Under the pieces are notes generated by a model that saw only the letters and a list, made by a program, of their open reading frames with translations, was not told the DNA's origin and did not search any database. Positions 1 through 11,283 of a stretch of 64,000 nt of DNA are shown piece after piece. Position 1 is the stretch's first letter, and every line of letters starts with the position of its first letter. The stretch comes from an uncultured Sphingomonadales bacterium. GTDB taxonomy: Bacteria; Pseudomonadota; Alphaproteobacteria; Sphingomonadales; Sphingomonadaceae. Where the stretch lies: NCBI GenBank assembly GCA_903821685.1, contig CAIJLW010000076.1, positions 1-64,000 of the forward strand, given 5' to 3'. The position numbers and the translations under genes were made by a program.

Positions 1-616
1 AGGCCGGGATTGCCCAACCCTTCCAAATGGCCATTGCGCGCAAAGCAAAGCCGGCCAGTGCGCTGATAATCGCGGCGGCTAAAACGGGTAGTCCTAAAAA
101 CATCAATAGCCCAAAAAGGCCCGAAGCAAGTGCAGCAGCGGTCACGTATATTTCGGGCTTGAGCAGGATGGATGGTTCACCCGCCAACACGTCACGAATG
201 ATACCGCCGACACATGCCGTGATGACGCCCATCATCATCGCGGGCAGCAAAGGCACGCCAAGCGTAAGCGATTTCCAAGTGCCAAATACTGCGTAAATGG
301 CGATGCCCACGGCGTCAAACCAGTCGAGAGCGCGGGCATTCCAGACAGTGCGGGGCGTGACCCAGACGAGCCCTGCGGTGATGAGGCAAGTGGCTGCGAC
401 GCGCCAGTCTTGGACCCAAAATACGGGCGCGCCAATCAGCAGGTCCCGCACTGTGCCGCCACCGACGCCTGTGACAAGCGCGAAGAATGAGAATGTAACG
501 AGCGTTTGCTGCCGTTGTGCAGCGGCCAAGGCCCCAGAGGCCGCAAAAACAGCAATGCCAAACAGATCCAGCCACGAAAGCATAGCTGGGCCGATTTGGA
601 CAGCTTGCGTCATCAT
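1..616 (-). CDS. TRIC-type (UPF0126) membrane protein, 3' end off the window
   Basis: About 205 codons are visible; the C-terminus runs off the left edge. The protein is hydrophobic with roughly six or seven membrane segments. It carries the duplicated signature of the UPF0126/TRIC (trimeric intracellular cation channel) family: GGGTVRD at residues 52-58 and GGIIRD at 137-142. Bacterial TRIC proteins are inner-membrane cation channels, often studied as K+ channels; the substrate here is unknown. There are two candidate ATGs, at 616 and 613. The first overlaps the lpdA stop by one base (TGATG), so translation is probably coupled to lpdA. I derived this by translating the complementary strand by hand. 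Confidence 0.85.
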   Translation of the reverse strand, partial: MMTQAVQIGPAMLSWLDLFGIAVFAASGALAAAQRQQTLVTFSFFALVTGVGGGTVRDLLIGAPVFWVQDWRVAATCLITAGLVWVTPRTVWNARALDWFDAVGIAIYAVFGTWKSLTLGVPLLPAMMMGVITACVGGIIRDVLAGEPSILLKPEIYVTAAALASGLFGLLMFLGLPVLAAAIISALAGFALRAMAIWKGWAIPA

Positions 617-2025
617 CACATGTGGATCGGCTTGCCCGTGACGGCCATTGCCGCTTCCTTCAATGCCTCTGCATGTGTCGGGTGCGCGTGGCAGGTATAA
701 GCAATATCTTCCGACGTTGCGCCAAATTCCATCGCGGTGCACGCTTCGGCAATCATGGCTCCAGCAATTGACGCAATGATGTGGACGCCTAAAACACGGT
801 CGGTCTTCGCATCCGCAATGACCTTCACAAAACCATCTGTGTCGCGGTTGGTTTTTGCGCGGCTATTTGCCATCATTGGGAATTTACCGACTTTAACCTC
901 TCCGCCCGACGCAGCCGCTTTTTCTTTAGCTTCTTCTTCGGTCAAGCCAACGCTAGCGATTTCAGGATAGGTATAGACAACGCCCGGAATGACGTCATGG
1001 TTGACGATGCCGGTCAGGCCAGCGACAAATTCCGCTGCCGCAATGCCTTCGTCCTCAGCCTTGTGCGCAAGCATTGGGCCGGGGCAAACATCGCCCACGG
1101 CATAGATGCCCGAAACATTTGTTTGGAAATCATGGCCGATCTCAATTTGGCCACGCGCGTTGAGCGTGAGCCCCGCCTTATCCAACGCAAGACCATCGGT
1201 GTTAGCGCGGCGACCAATGGCGACAAGGACGCAATCGGCCTCAATGGTTTCGCTGGCACCGCCACCGGAGGGCTCGACAGTCAATGTTGCAGTAGCGCCC
1301 TTGACCTTTGCGCCAGTGACCTTTGTTCCGGTGCGGATGTTGAAGCCTTGCTTCTTGAAAATCTTGGCCGCTTCCTTGCGGACCTCGCCGTCCATGCCGG
1401 GCAAAATCTGGTCAAGATATTCAACCACGGTGACTTGTGCGCCAAGGCGCAGCCATACGCTGCCAAGCTCAAGGCCAATAACTCCGCCGCCGATCACGAC
1501 CATATGCTTTGGCACGCGCGGCAAAGCCAATGCGCCGGTTGAATCGACGATAACTTTCTGGTCAATCTCAACGCCCGGCAGCGGCATGACAGAGGAGCCA
1601 GTTGCGATCATGATATTCTTTGCGGTGTAGCTTTTGCCTGCAACATCCAGGCTGTTTACTGAGGTAAAGGCCGCGTGTCCCTTAAGCCAGTCGACCTTGT
1701 TCTTTTTGAACAGAAACTCAACACCGCCCGTCAATTCGCCAACGGCCTTTGCCTTTTCGGCATGCATCTGGTTCAAATTGAGGGAGACGCCCTTGAAATC
1801 AATCCCGAACTTGGCAAGCGAACCCGATTGCGCTTCATGAAACATCTCGGACGCGTGCAGCAACGCCTTCGACGGAATACACCCGACGTTCAGGCACGTG
1901 CCGCCCAAGGTTTCCCGACTTTCAACGCAAGCAGTCTTCAGTCCGAGTTGTGCAGCACGGATTGCGGCAACATAGCCGCCAGGACCTGCACCAATAACGA
2001 TCAGGTCGTAATCATGTTCTGCCAT
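616..2025 (-). CDS. lpdA: dihydrolipoyl dehydrogenase (E3)
   Basis: FAD-dependent E3 subunit of 2-oxo acid dehydrogenase complexes. It reoxidises dihydrolipoyl groups on E2 and passes electrons to NAD+. The 469-residue length is normal. The N-terminal FAD motif is GAGPGG (12-17), and the redox-active disulfide lies in GGTCLNVGCIPS with C44 and C49. A second nucleotide motif (GGGVIGLELG) sits mid-protein. The C-terminal catalytic His-Glu pair is in HPTHAEALKE. It is the third gene of sucA-sucB-lpdA, 12 bp after sucB, so it most likely serves the 2-oxoglutarate dehydrogenase complex, although E3 can be shared with other complexes. Confidence 0.97.
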   Translation of the reverse strand: MAEHDYDLIVIGAGPGGYVAAIRAAQLGLKTACVESRETLGGTCLNVGCIPSKALLHASEMFHEAQSGSLAKFGIDFKGVSLNLNQMHAEKAKAVGELTGGVEFLFKKNKVDWLKGHAAFTSVNSLDVAGKSYTAKNIMIATGSSVMPLPGVEIDQKVIVDSTGALALPRVPKHMVVIGGGVIGLELGSVWLRLGAQVTVVEYLDQILPGMDGEVRKEAAKIFKKQGFNIRTGTKVTGAKVKGATATLTVEPSGGGASETIEADCVLVAIGRRANTDGLALDKAGLTLNARGQIEIGHDFQTNVSGIYAVGDVCPGPMLAHKAEDEGIAAAEFVAGLTGIVNHDVIPGVVYTYPEIASVGLTEEEAKEKAAASGGEVKVGKFPMMANSRAKTNRDTDGFVKVIADAKTDRVLGVHIIASIAGAMIAEACTAMEFGATSEDIAYTCHAHPTHAEALKEAAMAVTGKPIHM

Positions 2026-2037
2026 GGCTCAGGCTCC

Positions 2038-3264
2038 TTAAAGGTCGATCAACAACCGGGTCGGGTCTTCAATCGCCTCTTTGACGATTTTCAGGAAAGT
2101 AACGGCCTCGCGGCCGTCGATAAGGCGATGGTCATAGCTTAACGCCAAATACATCATTGGCCGCACAACAACTTGTCCATCGCGCACAACGGCACGGTCT
2201 TCGATACGGTGAAGGCCAAGCACTGCCGATTGTGGCGGGTTGATGATCGGAGTCGACATCAAGCTGCCGAACACGCCGCCATTGGAAATCGTGAACGTAC
2301 CGCCGGACATGTCGTCCATAGTCAATGTGCCAGCTTTTGCCTTTGCGCCAAAATCACCAATGGCTTTCTCGATTTGCGCAAAGCTCATCGCATCCGCGTT
2401 GCGTATGACAGGAACAACAAGGCCATTTGGTGCGCTGACCGCGACCGAGACGTCGAGATAATTATGATAGACGATTTCATCGCCATCAATTTGCGCGTTG
2501 ACAGAAGGCACATCGCGCGCGGCCAAAGCAACGGCTTTTGTGAAGAAGCCCATGAAGCCCAACCTGACCCCATGCTTTTTCTCAAACAGGTCCTTGTAGG
2601 TCGCGCGCGCTTCCATCACCGCTGACATGTCGACATCGTTGAACGTCGTCAGCAACGCAGCAGTGTCCTGAGCGGACTTTAGCCGTTTAGCAATTGTCTG
2701 GCGCAGACGTGTCATCTTCACACGTTCTTCTTGGCGCGCATGCGCAGCGGCAGGGGCCGGTGCAGCCAGTGCTGCTACATCTGCAGATGGAGTAGGCGCA
2801 CCCTTGGCAGCAGCGACAACATCTTCCTTAGTCAGGCGGCCATCTTTGCCCGTGCCCTTAATCTTGCTTGGGTCAATGCCAAGTTCAAGGACCAGGCGGC
2901 GCACGGAAGGGGAGAGCGGCAGGTCATTATTCTCTACCTGTGCAACAGGCATGGGGGCGGCTGTGGTCGTGATAGCTGGTGCAATCGCCGCCGCAACGGG
3001 AGCAGGCGCGGGCGCAGATGCACTGTTTCCAGCGTCTATGGACCCAATAACCGCTCCGACATTGACCGTCGCGCCTTCTTCAACGGCATATGCACCCATG
3101 ATGCCAGCAACCGGGGAGGGCACCTCAATCGCCACCTTGTCTGTTTCTAGGCTGGCAATAGGCTCATCAATGGCCACTGCCTCGCCGGGCTTTTTTAACC
3201 ACTGGCCAAGGGTCGCCTCGGTAATCGATTCGCCCAATACGGGGACTTTAACTTCAGTGCTCAT
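2038..3264 (-). CDS. sucB: dihydrolipoamide succinyltransferase, E2 of 2-oxoglutarate dehydrogenase
   Basis: E2 core of the 2-oxoglutarate dehydrogenase complex, moving the succinyl group from lipoamide to CoA. Domain order: lipoyl domain (residues 1-78, lipoyl lysine K43 in ETDKVA), Ala/Pro linker, peripheral subunit-binding domain ([15 protein letters not shown]), then the catalytic acyltransferase domain with [10 protein letters not shown] near the C-terminus. The frame is open 26 codons further upstream, but that would overlap sucA. The ATG at 3264 begins the lipoyl domain and has GAGGAT just upstream, giving 408 residues, typical for the family. The gap to sucA is 4 bp. Confidence 0.96.
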   Translation of the reverse strand: MSTEVKVPVLGESITEATLGQWLKKPGEAVAIDEPIASLETDKVAIEVPSPVAGIMGAYAVEEGATVNVGAVIGSIDAGNSASAPAPAPVAAAIAPAITTTAAPMPVAQVENNDLPLSPSVRRLVLELGIDPSKIKGTGKDGRLTKEDVVAAAKGAPTPSADVAALAAPAPAAAHARQEERVKMTRLRQTIAKRLKSAQDTAALLTTFNDVDMSAVMEARATYKDLFEKKHGVRLGFMGFFTKAVALAARDVPSVNAQIDGDEIVYHNYLDVSVAVSAPNGLVVPVIRNADAMSFAQIEKAIGDFGAKAKAGTLTMDDMSGGTFTISNGGVFGSLMSTPIINPPQSAVLGLHRIEDRAVVRDGQVVVRPMMYLALSYDHRLIDGREAVTFLKIVKEAIEDPTRLLIDL

Positions 3265-3268
3265 AATT

Positions 3269-6106
3269 TTATCCTCGCTTGGATGGAGGGGTAATTGACT
3301 TGGTTCCGCCAGTCCTCTGGCGACGAATTTCACCGCGGACATTGTGGCCTAAGGCATCTGCGACCAATGCGGCCTGTTCGGCCTGATGGCGCTTTGCAAG
3401 GCCGGTTGCTGTCGCCGCGGCTGCCCTGCGCCCTGCGTAGCGCGCACGCGTTGGACCCACACAAGCCTTGGAAAGGCATTCTTCCAGATAGGGATCGACG
3501 AATGTCCAGCTGCCGGCATTGCGCGGCTCTTCCTGCGCCCAGACGATATCTTCCAAATTGGTCATGCGCTTTAGGCGAACAATTAATGGCTCTGCTGGGA
3601 ATGGGTAAAGCTGTTCGATCCGCACAATGCTGGTCGTTTTGTCGCCCGAAGCATCGCGCGCTTCCATTAGGTCATAAGCAACCTTGCCGGAACACAATAC
3701 CAGTCGCCTGATGTCCTTGTCGGCTGGCGCATTGGGATCGGACAAAATACGCATGAAGTGGCTTTCGCCTAAGAAATCCTCTGCTTTTGAAACTGCCATT
3801 CTATGCCGCAACAGGGACTTTGGAGTCATGACGATGAGCGGTTTGCGGAACGGGCGGGCCATTTGCCGGCGCAGCAAGTGGAAATAATTTGCCGGCGTGG
3901 TGCAGTTTGCGACTTGGATATTATCCTCGGCACACAATTGCAGGAAGCGTTCAAGCCGCGCTGAGCTATGCTCCGGGCCTTGGCCTTCATAGCCATGGGG
4001 CAGCAGCATCACCAAGCCGTTGGCCCGAAGCCATTTGGCCTCACCCGCCGCGATGAACTGGTCAATCATGGTCTGCGCGCCGTTCACGAAGTCGCCAAAT
4101 TGCGCCTCCCAAAGAACAAGCGTTTTAGGCTCGGCACCGGCATAGCCATATTCGAAACCAAGCACGCCAAATTCCGATAACGGACTGTCGAGAATTTCAA
4201 ACCGGCCATGTGGCAGCGTCGCAAGTGGAACATATTTGTCTTCAGAGGTCTGGTCGACCCAGACACCGTGCCGCTGACTGAATGTGCCGCGGCCTGAATC
4301 CTGACCGGAAAGACGCACGCCATAGCCTTCGGAAAGCAGCGACCCGAAGGCAAGCGCTTCACCCGTTGCCCAATCGAAATTCTCACCAGTGCTCAACATG
4401 GTCTTTTTTGCATCCAGCACGCGACTTAATGTCGGATGGATATTGTGGCCGTCAGGCACCGTCGTAAGCGTTCGGCCAAGGCTGTCGAACAATTTGCGCG
4501 CGATACCCGTTGGCACATTGCGCCGCGCAGTTTCGGGATCCGCAGGTTTAGAAAGGCCAGACCAGCGCCCCCCGAACCAGTCGGCAGCATTGGCTTTATA
4601 ATTTGCGGCGCTGGCAAATTCTTGCTCAAGCGTTTGGACAAAGCGCATCGCGTGTTCGTTCGCCCAATCAGCATCAATTACGCCTTCGGTCTGAAGACGT
4701 TTGGCGTATAAATCGCTGACGGCTGGATGGCCCTTAATGACCTTGTACATCAATGGTTGCGTAAAGCTGGGTTCGTCGCCTTCATTATGGCCGAAGCGGC
4801 GATAGCACCACATATCGATAACGATGTCGCGGTGGAATGTCTGACGGAACTCGATTGCAATCTTGCACGCAAATGTAACCGCTTCAGGATCGTCGCCATT
4901 GACGTGGAAGATCGGCGCTTGGACGCCCTTTGCCACATCGGAAGGATAAGGCGATGACCGCGCATATTGCGGGCTGGTGGTAAAGCCAACCTGATTGTTA
5001 ACGATGAAGTGCAGGCAGCCGCCCGTATTATATCCACGAATGCCCGAGAAGCCGAGGCATTCCCATACGATGCCTTGGCCAGCAAACGCCGCATCTCCGT
5101 GCAGCAGTACTGGCAAAACCTGCTCATGCTTTGCAAGATCGTCACGCGCAGTTTGGTTGGCACGCACCTTACCAAGAACAACCGGGTTAACTGCCTCAAG
5201 ATGTGACGGGTTCGGAACAAGGCTCATATGCACCTTGATGCCGTCAAACTCGCGGTCAGTGCTGGTGCCGAGATGGTATTTGACATCGCCTGAGCCGCCG
5301 ACATCATCAGGATTAGCGCTGCCGCCAGAAAATTCGTGGAAGATGATGCGATAGGGCTTTGCCATCACATTGGCGAGTACGTTCAAGCGGCCGCGGTGCG
5401 GCATGCCATAGACGATTTCACGCACCCCAAGCTGGCCACCATATTTGATCACCGCTTCAAGCGCTGGGATCATGGATTCGCCGCCATCAAGGCCGAAACG
5501 CTTTGTGCCCACATATTTGCGGCCTAGGAATTTTTCATACTGCTCGGCTTCAATCACTTTGCCGAGAATGGCTTTCTTACCCTCTGGCGAGAACTGAATG
5601 GCGGCATCTTTGCCCTCCATCCGCTCCTGCAAAAACCGACGTTCTTCGACGTCTGAAATATGCATATACTCAAGGCCAACTGGCCCGCAATAATTGGCAC
5701 GCAGAGTGTCGACGAGCTCGCGGACGGTGGTCCACTCGAGACCAAGCGTTCCGCCAACATAGACGCGCTTGTCTAGATCTACTCCCGAAAAGCCATGATA
5801 TTCAGGCGTAAGGTCGGCGGGTATTTCCTGCTTCGACAGGCCAAGCGGATCAAGATTAGCAGCGAGGTGCCCGCGCACGCGATATGTACGCACCAACATC
5901 ATCGCGCGGATCGAATCGCTTGCCGCTGCAACCGCGTCCGCTTCAGCCATAGGCTTGCCAGCGGCTTTGGCCGCGGCCTTCACTTCAACCGCCATCTGCG
6001 TGGGGTCAAGCGATGCCGTCAGGTCGTCCGTTGCCGATAATGGCCAGTTTGAGCGCGCCCAGCTTGGGCCCCGCTCCGCTTCGAAATCCTGAATTTCTAC
6101 GCCCAT
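3269..6106 (-). CDS. sucA: 2-oxoglutarate dehydrogenase E1 component
   Basis: Thiamine-diphosphate-dependent E1o, which decarboxylates 2-oxoglutarate and succinylates lipoyl-E2. It contains the E1o hallmarks [29 protein letters not shown] (ThDP/Mg region), NNQVGFTT and VNGDDPEAV, and the C-terminal [10 protein letters not shown] chose the ATG at 6106 because GGAGAAG lies about 5 bp upstream and the product (945 residues) starts like the family's E2-binding N-terminus; an extra 16 open codons upstream are probably leader. It is followed directly by sucB and lpdA. Confidence 0.96.
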   Translation of the reverse strand: MGVEIQDFEAERGPSWARSNWPLSATDDLTASLDPTQMAVEVKAAAKAAGKPMAEADAVAAASDSIRAMMLVRTYRVRGHLAANLDPLGLSKQEIPADLTPEYHGFSGVDLDKRVYVGGTLGLEWTTVRELVDTLRANYCGPVGLEYMHISDVEERRFLQERMEGKDAAIQFSPEGKKAILGKVIEAEQYEKFLGRKYVGTKRFGLDGGESMIPALEAVIKYGGQLGVREIVYGMPHRGRLNVLANVMAKPYRIIFHEFSGGSANPDDVGGSGDVKYHLGTSTDREFDGIKVHMSLVPNPSHLEAVNPVVLGKVRANQTARDDLAKHEQVLPVLLHGDAAFAGQGIVWECLGFSGIRGYNTGGCLHFIVNNQVGFTTSPQYARSSPYPSDVAKGVQAPIFHVNGDDPEAVTFACKIAIEFRQTFHRDIVIDMWCYRRFGHNEGDEPSFTQPLMYKVIKGHPAVSDLYAKRLQTEGVIDADWANEHAMRFVQTLEQEFASAANYKANAADWFGGRWSGLSKPADPETARRNVPTGIARKLFDSLGRTLTTVPDGHNIHPTLSRVLDAKKTMLSTGENFDWATGEALAFGSLLSEGYGVRLSGQDSGRGTFSQRHGVWVDQTSEDKYVPLATLPHGRFEILDSPLSEFGVLGFEYGYAGAEPKTLVLWEAQFGDFVNGAQTMIDQFIAAGEAKWLRANGLVMLLPHGYEGQGPEHSSARLERFLQLCAEDNIQVANCTTPANYFHLLRRQMARPFRKPLIVMTPKSLLRHRMAVSKAEDFLGESHFMRILSDPNAPADKDIRRLVLCSGKVAYDLMEARDASGDKTTSIVRIEQLYPFPAEPLIVRLKRMTNLEDIVWAQEEPRNAGSWTFVDPYLEECLSKACVGPTRARYAGRRAAAATATGLAKRHQAEQAALVADALGHNVRGEIRRQRTGGTKSITPPSKRG

Positions 6107-6198
6107 CCTACTTCTCCAAATCCGCCCCGTCAGCGGGGAGGGGGCATCCGGCACTTACGCACTGGTTGCACCTCCTCGCGCGGGGGAAGGATTATAAG
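6107..6198. repeat. GC-rich short hairpins between sucD and sucA
   Basis: The 92-bp gap holds two small GC-rich inverted motifs. One is CCCCG-TCAG-CGGGG, around 6124-6140. The other is a CCTCC...GGGGG stretch, around 6172-6187. Neither is followed by a T-run on either strand, so a classical terminator is unlikely. The first loosely resembles the C/G-rich inverted motif around 33965-33990 after the S9 peptidase gene, which may indicate a dispersed intergenic element. The resemblance is short and was judged by eye only. Confidence 0.35.
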
Positions 6199-7083
6199 TT
6201 ACCGCTTCAAAACTTCGACTAATGTCTTGCCGAGTAAGGATGGCGATGGCGATACGCGGATACCCGCCGCTTCCATCGCTGCGATCTTGCTTTCTGCATC
6301 ACCCTTGCCGCCCGAGACAATGGCACCAGCATGGCCCATCCGGCGGCCCGGAGGCGCCGTGCGACCAGCAATAAAACCGGCCATTGGCTTTTTGCGGCCC
6401 TTTTTGGCTTCGTCGATCAGGAACTGCGCCGCTTCTTCTTCTGCGCTGCCGCCGATTTCACCGATCATGATGATCGACTTGGTGGCATCATCGGCGAGGA
6501 ACAGCTCAAGGCAATCAATGAAGTTGGTGCCGTTAACGGGGTCGCCGCCAATGCCGACCGCAGTGGTCTGGCCAAGGCCTTCGGCTGTTGTCTGGAACAC
6601 GGCTTCATAGGTCAAGGTGCCCGAACGCGAGACAACGCCCACCGACCCTGCCGAAAAAATGCTGCCTGGCATGATGCCGATCTTGCATTCATTCGGTGTC
6701 AAAATGCCGGGGCAGTTCGGGCCAATCAGGCGTGATTTAGAACCCGAAAGCGCGCGCTTCACCTTCACCATGTCGAGAACCGGAATGCCCTCGGTGATGC
6801 AAACGATAAGCGGGATTTCTGCGTCAATGGCTTCAAGGATCGAGTCCGCAGCAAAGGGAGGGGGCACATATACGACCGACGCATCTGCACCGGTCACTTG
6901 CTTGGCCTCAAGTACAGTGTCAAACATCGGCAAGCCGATATGCGTTGTTCCACCCTTACCCGGGGTAACGCCGCCCACCATTTGTGAGCCATAAGCCAGC
7001 GCCTGTTCGGTATGAAAAGTCCCAGTGGCGCCGGTCATGCCCTGCGTGATGATTTTAGTATGTTTATTGACGAGGATGCTCAC
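6199..7083 (-). CDS. sucD: succinyl-CoA synthetase alpha subunit
   Basis: The alpha subunit binds CoA and carries the phosphohistidine during substrate-level phosphorylation of ADP or GDP. The product begins SILVNKHTK and has the CoA-binding Rossmann domain ([11 protein letters not shown]) and the active-site histidine in [10 protein letters not shown]. The open frame extends further upstream, but the conserved N-terminus fixes the start at a GTG (7083) preceded by AGGAGA, giving 294 residues, the family length. The usual partner sucC is not adjacent: mdh lies directly upstream, 28 bp away. The beta subunit must be encoded elsewhere. Confidence 0.95.
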   Translation of the reverse strand: MSILVNKHTKIITQGMTGATGTFHTEQALAYGSQMVGGVTPGKGGTTHIGLPMFDTVLEAKQVTGADASVVYVPPPFAADSILEAIDAEIPLIVCITEGIPVLDMVKVKRALSGSKSRLIGPNCPGILTPNECKIGIMPGSIFSAGSVGVVSRSGTLTYEAVFQTTAEGLGQTTAVGIGGDPVNGTNFIDCLELFLADDATKSIIMIGEIGGSAEEEAAQFLIDEAKKGRKKPMAGFIAGRTAPPGRRMGHAGAIVSGGKGDAESKIAAMEAAGIRVSPSPSLLGKTLVEVLKR

Positions 7084-7111
7084 AAACGTCTCCTGAAATC
7101 TTGGGGTGCGC

Positions 7112-8141
<1,030 letters not shown>

Positions 8142-8220
8142 TAACAACCCAATAAAGGCACGAAGTTAACGCTTTTTCTGATAACAGTTCGCAGTAGCGA
8201 TAGGGGGTGGGGTTTGGTCG

Positions 8221-9612
8221 TCAGGTGCCAGCGACCCGTCGCAGCATCTCCATCCAGGTGGGGACTTGACCGTGAAATCCTTCGGCCCAGACGCGCTCAT
8301 CTAAACCATGTGCACCTTCCCGCTGGCCGACAATGCCCCATAGGCCGCCAAAGCCATAAACGGGAATACCGGCGGCACGTAAGAATGCGCCATCGGTTGC
8401 GCCAGCGGATTGAAACGGCAGAACGGGCGCATTGGGGAAGCGTGTGGCAACCGCAGCCCGATAGGCCTGCGTTATGTCGTCGCGCATGGGCGACGGTGCG
8501 GTTTCGGGGGTTTGCGATCCTTCCACCGCAGTAACAGTGACATCTGGTCCCGACAGCGCCTGCAATTGCTGCCGGACCTCTTCAATCTTCACACTGGGAA
8601 AAATGCGGCAGTTTACATTGGCTTCGGCCTTTTGCGGTAGGGCATTTGGTGCATGCCCGCCCGATAGCATAGTTGCAACGCATCGGGTGCGCGTACTGCC
8701 GGGGTCCATAGCTTCCAAGAGGTCTGCGGTTTCGCGGTCCTGAGGATCGGCAAGAAATCGACGCACGAGCTCACCATATTGGCCGCTGTCACCCTTTGCG
8801 AGTATCTCGTAACTGGCACGCGTGGCGTCGTTGATCATGGCGGGGAAACGGTGCCGTTCAATCGCCGTCAAGGCGCTGGCGAGCGCGTATATAGCATTAT
8901 CAGGACGCGGCGTGCTGCTGTGTCCGCCGCGATTGACCGCCGTAAGCCGGAAGTCGGCATAGGTTTTTTCCGCAATCTGAATGCCAAAACCTTCAACGCG
9001 TCCATCGGGAAAAACTGACCCACCACCTGCATCACCGTTCAACGCATATTCGGCGTCAATTAGGTCGCGCCATTCACTCGCCGCCCGCCGGGCGCCATTG
9101 CCGATGGTTTCTTCGTCCCCGGTAAACAGCACGATGATATCCCGCGCTGGCGCAAATTTTTCGGCGTGCAAATATTGCAGGGCGAGGACAATACCCGTCA
9201 ACGCAGCCTTATTATCATTCGAACCACGCCCCAGATAATAGCCGCCTTCTTCGCGGAACTGGAACGGCGGATACTTCCAATCGCTTGCCTTGGCCGCGAC
9301 GACATCCATATGTGCCATCAGCAATATGGGCTTTTTGCCCGACGGCTTGGCTGCGGGCCAGCGCGCGATTAATGTCTGGGTATTATCATGATCTTTGACG
9401 ATGACATTTGTGATTCCGGCTTTACGGAATTCTGACGTCAATAGCCTAGTCAGCTTTTTGAATTCTGCAGGTTGCCCTTCTACCGTCGGAATTTCCACAA
9501 TCTTTGCAAACAGGTCACGCTCGGCTGCTTTCTGCGCACTTGACGCCTGCGCGTTGGCAGTAGTGGTCAGTCCCAATAAGCCAGCCAATAATAACGTCTT
9601 ATGTCCCATCAA
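8221..9612 (-). CDS. exported M20 family zinc peptidase
   Basis: Probable dinuclear-zinc exopeptidase of family M20. The N-terminus (about 22 residues: KTLLLAGLLGLTTTANAQA) is a signal peptide, so the product is exported. Metal ligands and catalytic residues are visible in HMDVVAA, GRGSNDNK (Asp ligand) and GDEETIGN (Glu pair), and a late His ligand sits near GAHGLDERV. The dimerisation (lid) domain lies between roughly residues 210 and 340. The substrate cannot be named. It lies between mdh and zapE on the same strand with 20-150 bp gaps and may be an insertion into an otherwise conserved TCA neighbourhood. Confidence 0.88.
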   Translation of the reverse strand: MMGHKTLLLAGLLGLTTTANAQASSAQKAAERDLFAKIVEIPTVEGQPAEFKKLTRLLTSEFRKAGITNVIVKDHDNTQTLIARWPAAKPSGKKPILLMAHMDVVAAKASDWKYPPFQFREEGGYYLGRGSNDNKAALTGIVLALQYLHAEKFAPARDIIVLFTGDEETIGNGARRAASEWRDLIDAEYALNGDAGGGSVFPDGRVEGFGIQIAEKTYADFRLTAVNRGGHSSTPRPDNAIYALASALTAIERHRFPAMINDATRASYEILAKGDSGQYGELVRRFLADPQDRETADLLEAMDPGSTRTRCVATMLSGGHAPNALPQKAEANVNCRIFPSVKIEEVRQQLQALSGPDVTVTAVEGSQTPETAPSPMRDDITQAYRAAVATRFPNAPVLPFQSAGATDGAFLRAAGIPVYGFGGLWGIVGQREGAHGLDERVWAEGFHGQVPTWMEMLRRVAGT

Positions 9613-9633
9613 ATCTCTCCCTTGTGTGCCATG

Positions 9634-10746
9634 CTAACGCGGGCCATGCCCTTCCGCCAGATAATCCTCCGACTGCATTTCCATCAGGCGGGATACGGTG
9701 CGATCAAATTCAAACCGCCCATCGCCTTGCGGATACAAATGATCTGGCTCTGCATTCGCGCTTGCAAGCAGCTTTACGCGATACTCGTATAGCGCATCGA
9801 TTAACGTCACAAACCGCGCCGCTTCATTACGGTTATGCGGACCCAAAACCGGGATTCCGACTATGAAGACGGTGTGAAAGCGCCGAGCAATGGCGAGGTA
9901 ATCCGCAGCCCCGCGTGCTTCGACACATAGACGCTTGAACGAGAACACCGCAACGCCTTTCAGCGCTTTGGGCACATGCAACATGCGCCCGCCACCCAAG
10001 TCCATTTCCAACGCCGGCACATGCCCGCGATCCTCGGGCGGATAATCGGTCATGCGGAAAAATGTCTCAGAAAGCGCTGCCGTCGCCTCGGGACCATTGG
10101 GTACAAGCCAGATTTTCGCGCTACCCAATCGGTCCCGCCTGTAATCCGTCGGCCCATCAAGCGTGATGATATCGAGCCGGTCTTTGACTAAAGCAATGAA
10201 GGGCAGAAACAGTTGTCGGTTGAGGCCGTCTTTATACAGGTCATCGGGATGACGGTTAGATGTTGTGACAACAGTAACACCCGCGGCGATAAGGCCAGCA
10301 AAAAGTCGCGACATGATCGCCGCGTCTGCCATATTATTCACCACCATTTCGTCAAAGCACAACACATGCGCTTCGTCCGCCAATGCGGCGACGATCGGTG
10401 GGATTGGGTCGCTCTCTTCCTTCACACGCTCGGCGCGAAGCCGGGCATGGATCTCAAGCATAAACTCATGGAAATGCGCACGGCGTTTGCGCTTGATCTG
10501 AACGCTGTCGAAAAACAGGTCCATCAGCATGGATTTACCGCGCCCAACGCCACCCCAAAGATATAGTCCGCGTGCAGGGTCGGGTTTACGTCCCAAGAAT
10601 CGCCAAATAGTGCTTCCACGCGGTGGAATGGCCTCAACCTCGGTTTGCACTTTGGCTAGTGCTGCCACCGCGGTTGCCTGGTCGGTGTCGGACCTTAGCT
10701 CGCCTGCCGCGACCAGTAAGTCGTATCTATCGGCGATACTAACCAT
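9634..10746 (-). CDS. zapE: ZapE/AFG1-family AAA+ ATPase
   Basis: P-loop ATPase of the AFG1/ZapE family. In E. coli ZapE affects Z-ring constriction; the mitochondrial relative AFG1 handles misfolded respiratory proteins. The Walker A motif is GGVGRGKS and the Walker B region is VLCFDEM; HFHEFMLEIH is a family signature. I chose the ATG at 10746 (370 residues), where the protein starts MVSIADRYDLLVAAGEL, as family members do. The frame stays open to an ATG at 10839, which would overlap the thioesterase gene by 53 bp. It sits between mdh and sdhB, a location often seen in alphaproteobacteria. Confidence 0.9.
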   Translation of the reverse strand: MVSIADRYDLLVAAGELRSDTDQATAVAALAKVQTEVEAIPPRGSTIWRFLGRKPDPARGLYLWGGVGRGKSMLMDLFFDSVQIKRKRRAHFHEFMLEIHARLRAERVKEESDPIPPIVAALADEAHVLCFDEMVVNNMADAAIMSRLFAGLIAAGVTVVTTSNRHPDDLYKDGLNRQLFLPFIALVKDRLDIITLDGPTDYRRDRLGSAKIWLVPNGPEATAALSETFFRMTDYPPEDRGHVPALEMDLGGGRMLHVPKALKGVAVFSFKRLCVEARGAADYLAIARRFHTVFIVGIPVLGPHNRNEAARFVTLIDALYEYRVKLLASANAEPDHLYPQGDGRFEFDRTVSRLMEMQSEDYLAEGHGPR

Positions 10747-10786
10747 AGCTATCTGCGGCGTCTGTCGCGCAAAAGGACCGGGAACT

Positions 10787-11239
10787 TCATCTTTTTGTCG
10801 GTTTGCGGATGGTACCGGAAAAGGCAGCAACGCGTTCATCGCCTTGCGAAACGATCCCGCGCATGAAGAGCAATCGCCCAGTTTCTTTTAGCAGCTCCAC
10901 TTCGGCTTCAAGCGGTTCTCCAATGACGCCGGCACCGATAAATTGGACCGAAAGGTCGAGAGTAACCGCTGCCCCAGCCTTTATCAGGCCAAACATACGC
11001 GACGCCCCGAACATCGCCACATCGATAAACCCCAGAGTGACGCCGCCATGCACCGCGTTGCGCAAATTGCTGTGCCGGTGTTCCGGATACATGCGCAGGC
11101 GTGCCTTTTTATCGCCGTCGCTGCGCACCAGCATCTTACCCAGCACCGTGCCGTTGTACCGCGTGGCATCGGTCATCTGCCAGTTCAGCCAACCAGGATT
11201 ATCCGGATCAGGGCTGCTGTCAAAAGCGGGTGTGTCCAA
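10787..11239 (-). CDS. PaaI-type hotdog-fold thioesterase
   Basis: A 150-residue single hotdog domain. The N-A-V-H-G-G motif (residues about 63-68) followed by a long helix (VTLGFIDVAMFGA) is the PaaI/YdiI signature for acyl-CoA thioester hydrolysis; a conserved Asp follows on the helix. The acyl substrate is unknown. It is on the same strand as sdhB and zapE with short gaps (about 40 bp on each side), so it is probably co-transcribed with them. Confidence 0.82.
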   Translation of the reverse strand: MDTPAFDSSPDPDNPGWLNWQMTDATRYNGTVLGKMLVRSDGDKKARLRMYPEHRHSNLRNAVHGGVTLGFIDVAMFGASRMFGLIKAGAAVTLDLSVQFIGAGVIGEPLEAEVELLKETGRLLFMRGIVSQGDERVAAFSGTIRKPTKR

Positions 11240-11283
11240 CGGCCATCCTACACAATTAGAGTCTTACCAATAAAATTAAACGC

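Noticed and set aside
997-1542. Long open frame on the plus strand across lpdA
   Set aside because: It is antisense to a well-conserved gene, encodes nothing recognisable, and has no ribosome-binding site. Many similar shadows occur opposite other genes in this codon-biased genome.
6107-6198. Terminator between sucA and sucD
   Set aside because: The GC-rich stems have no T-run on the minus strand, and the genes are expected to be co-transcribed.
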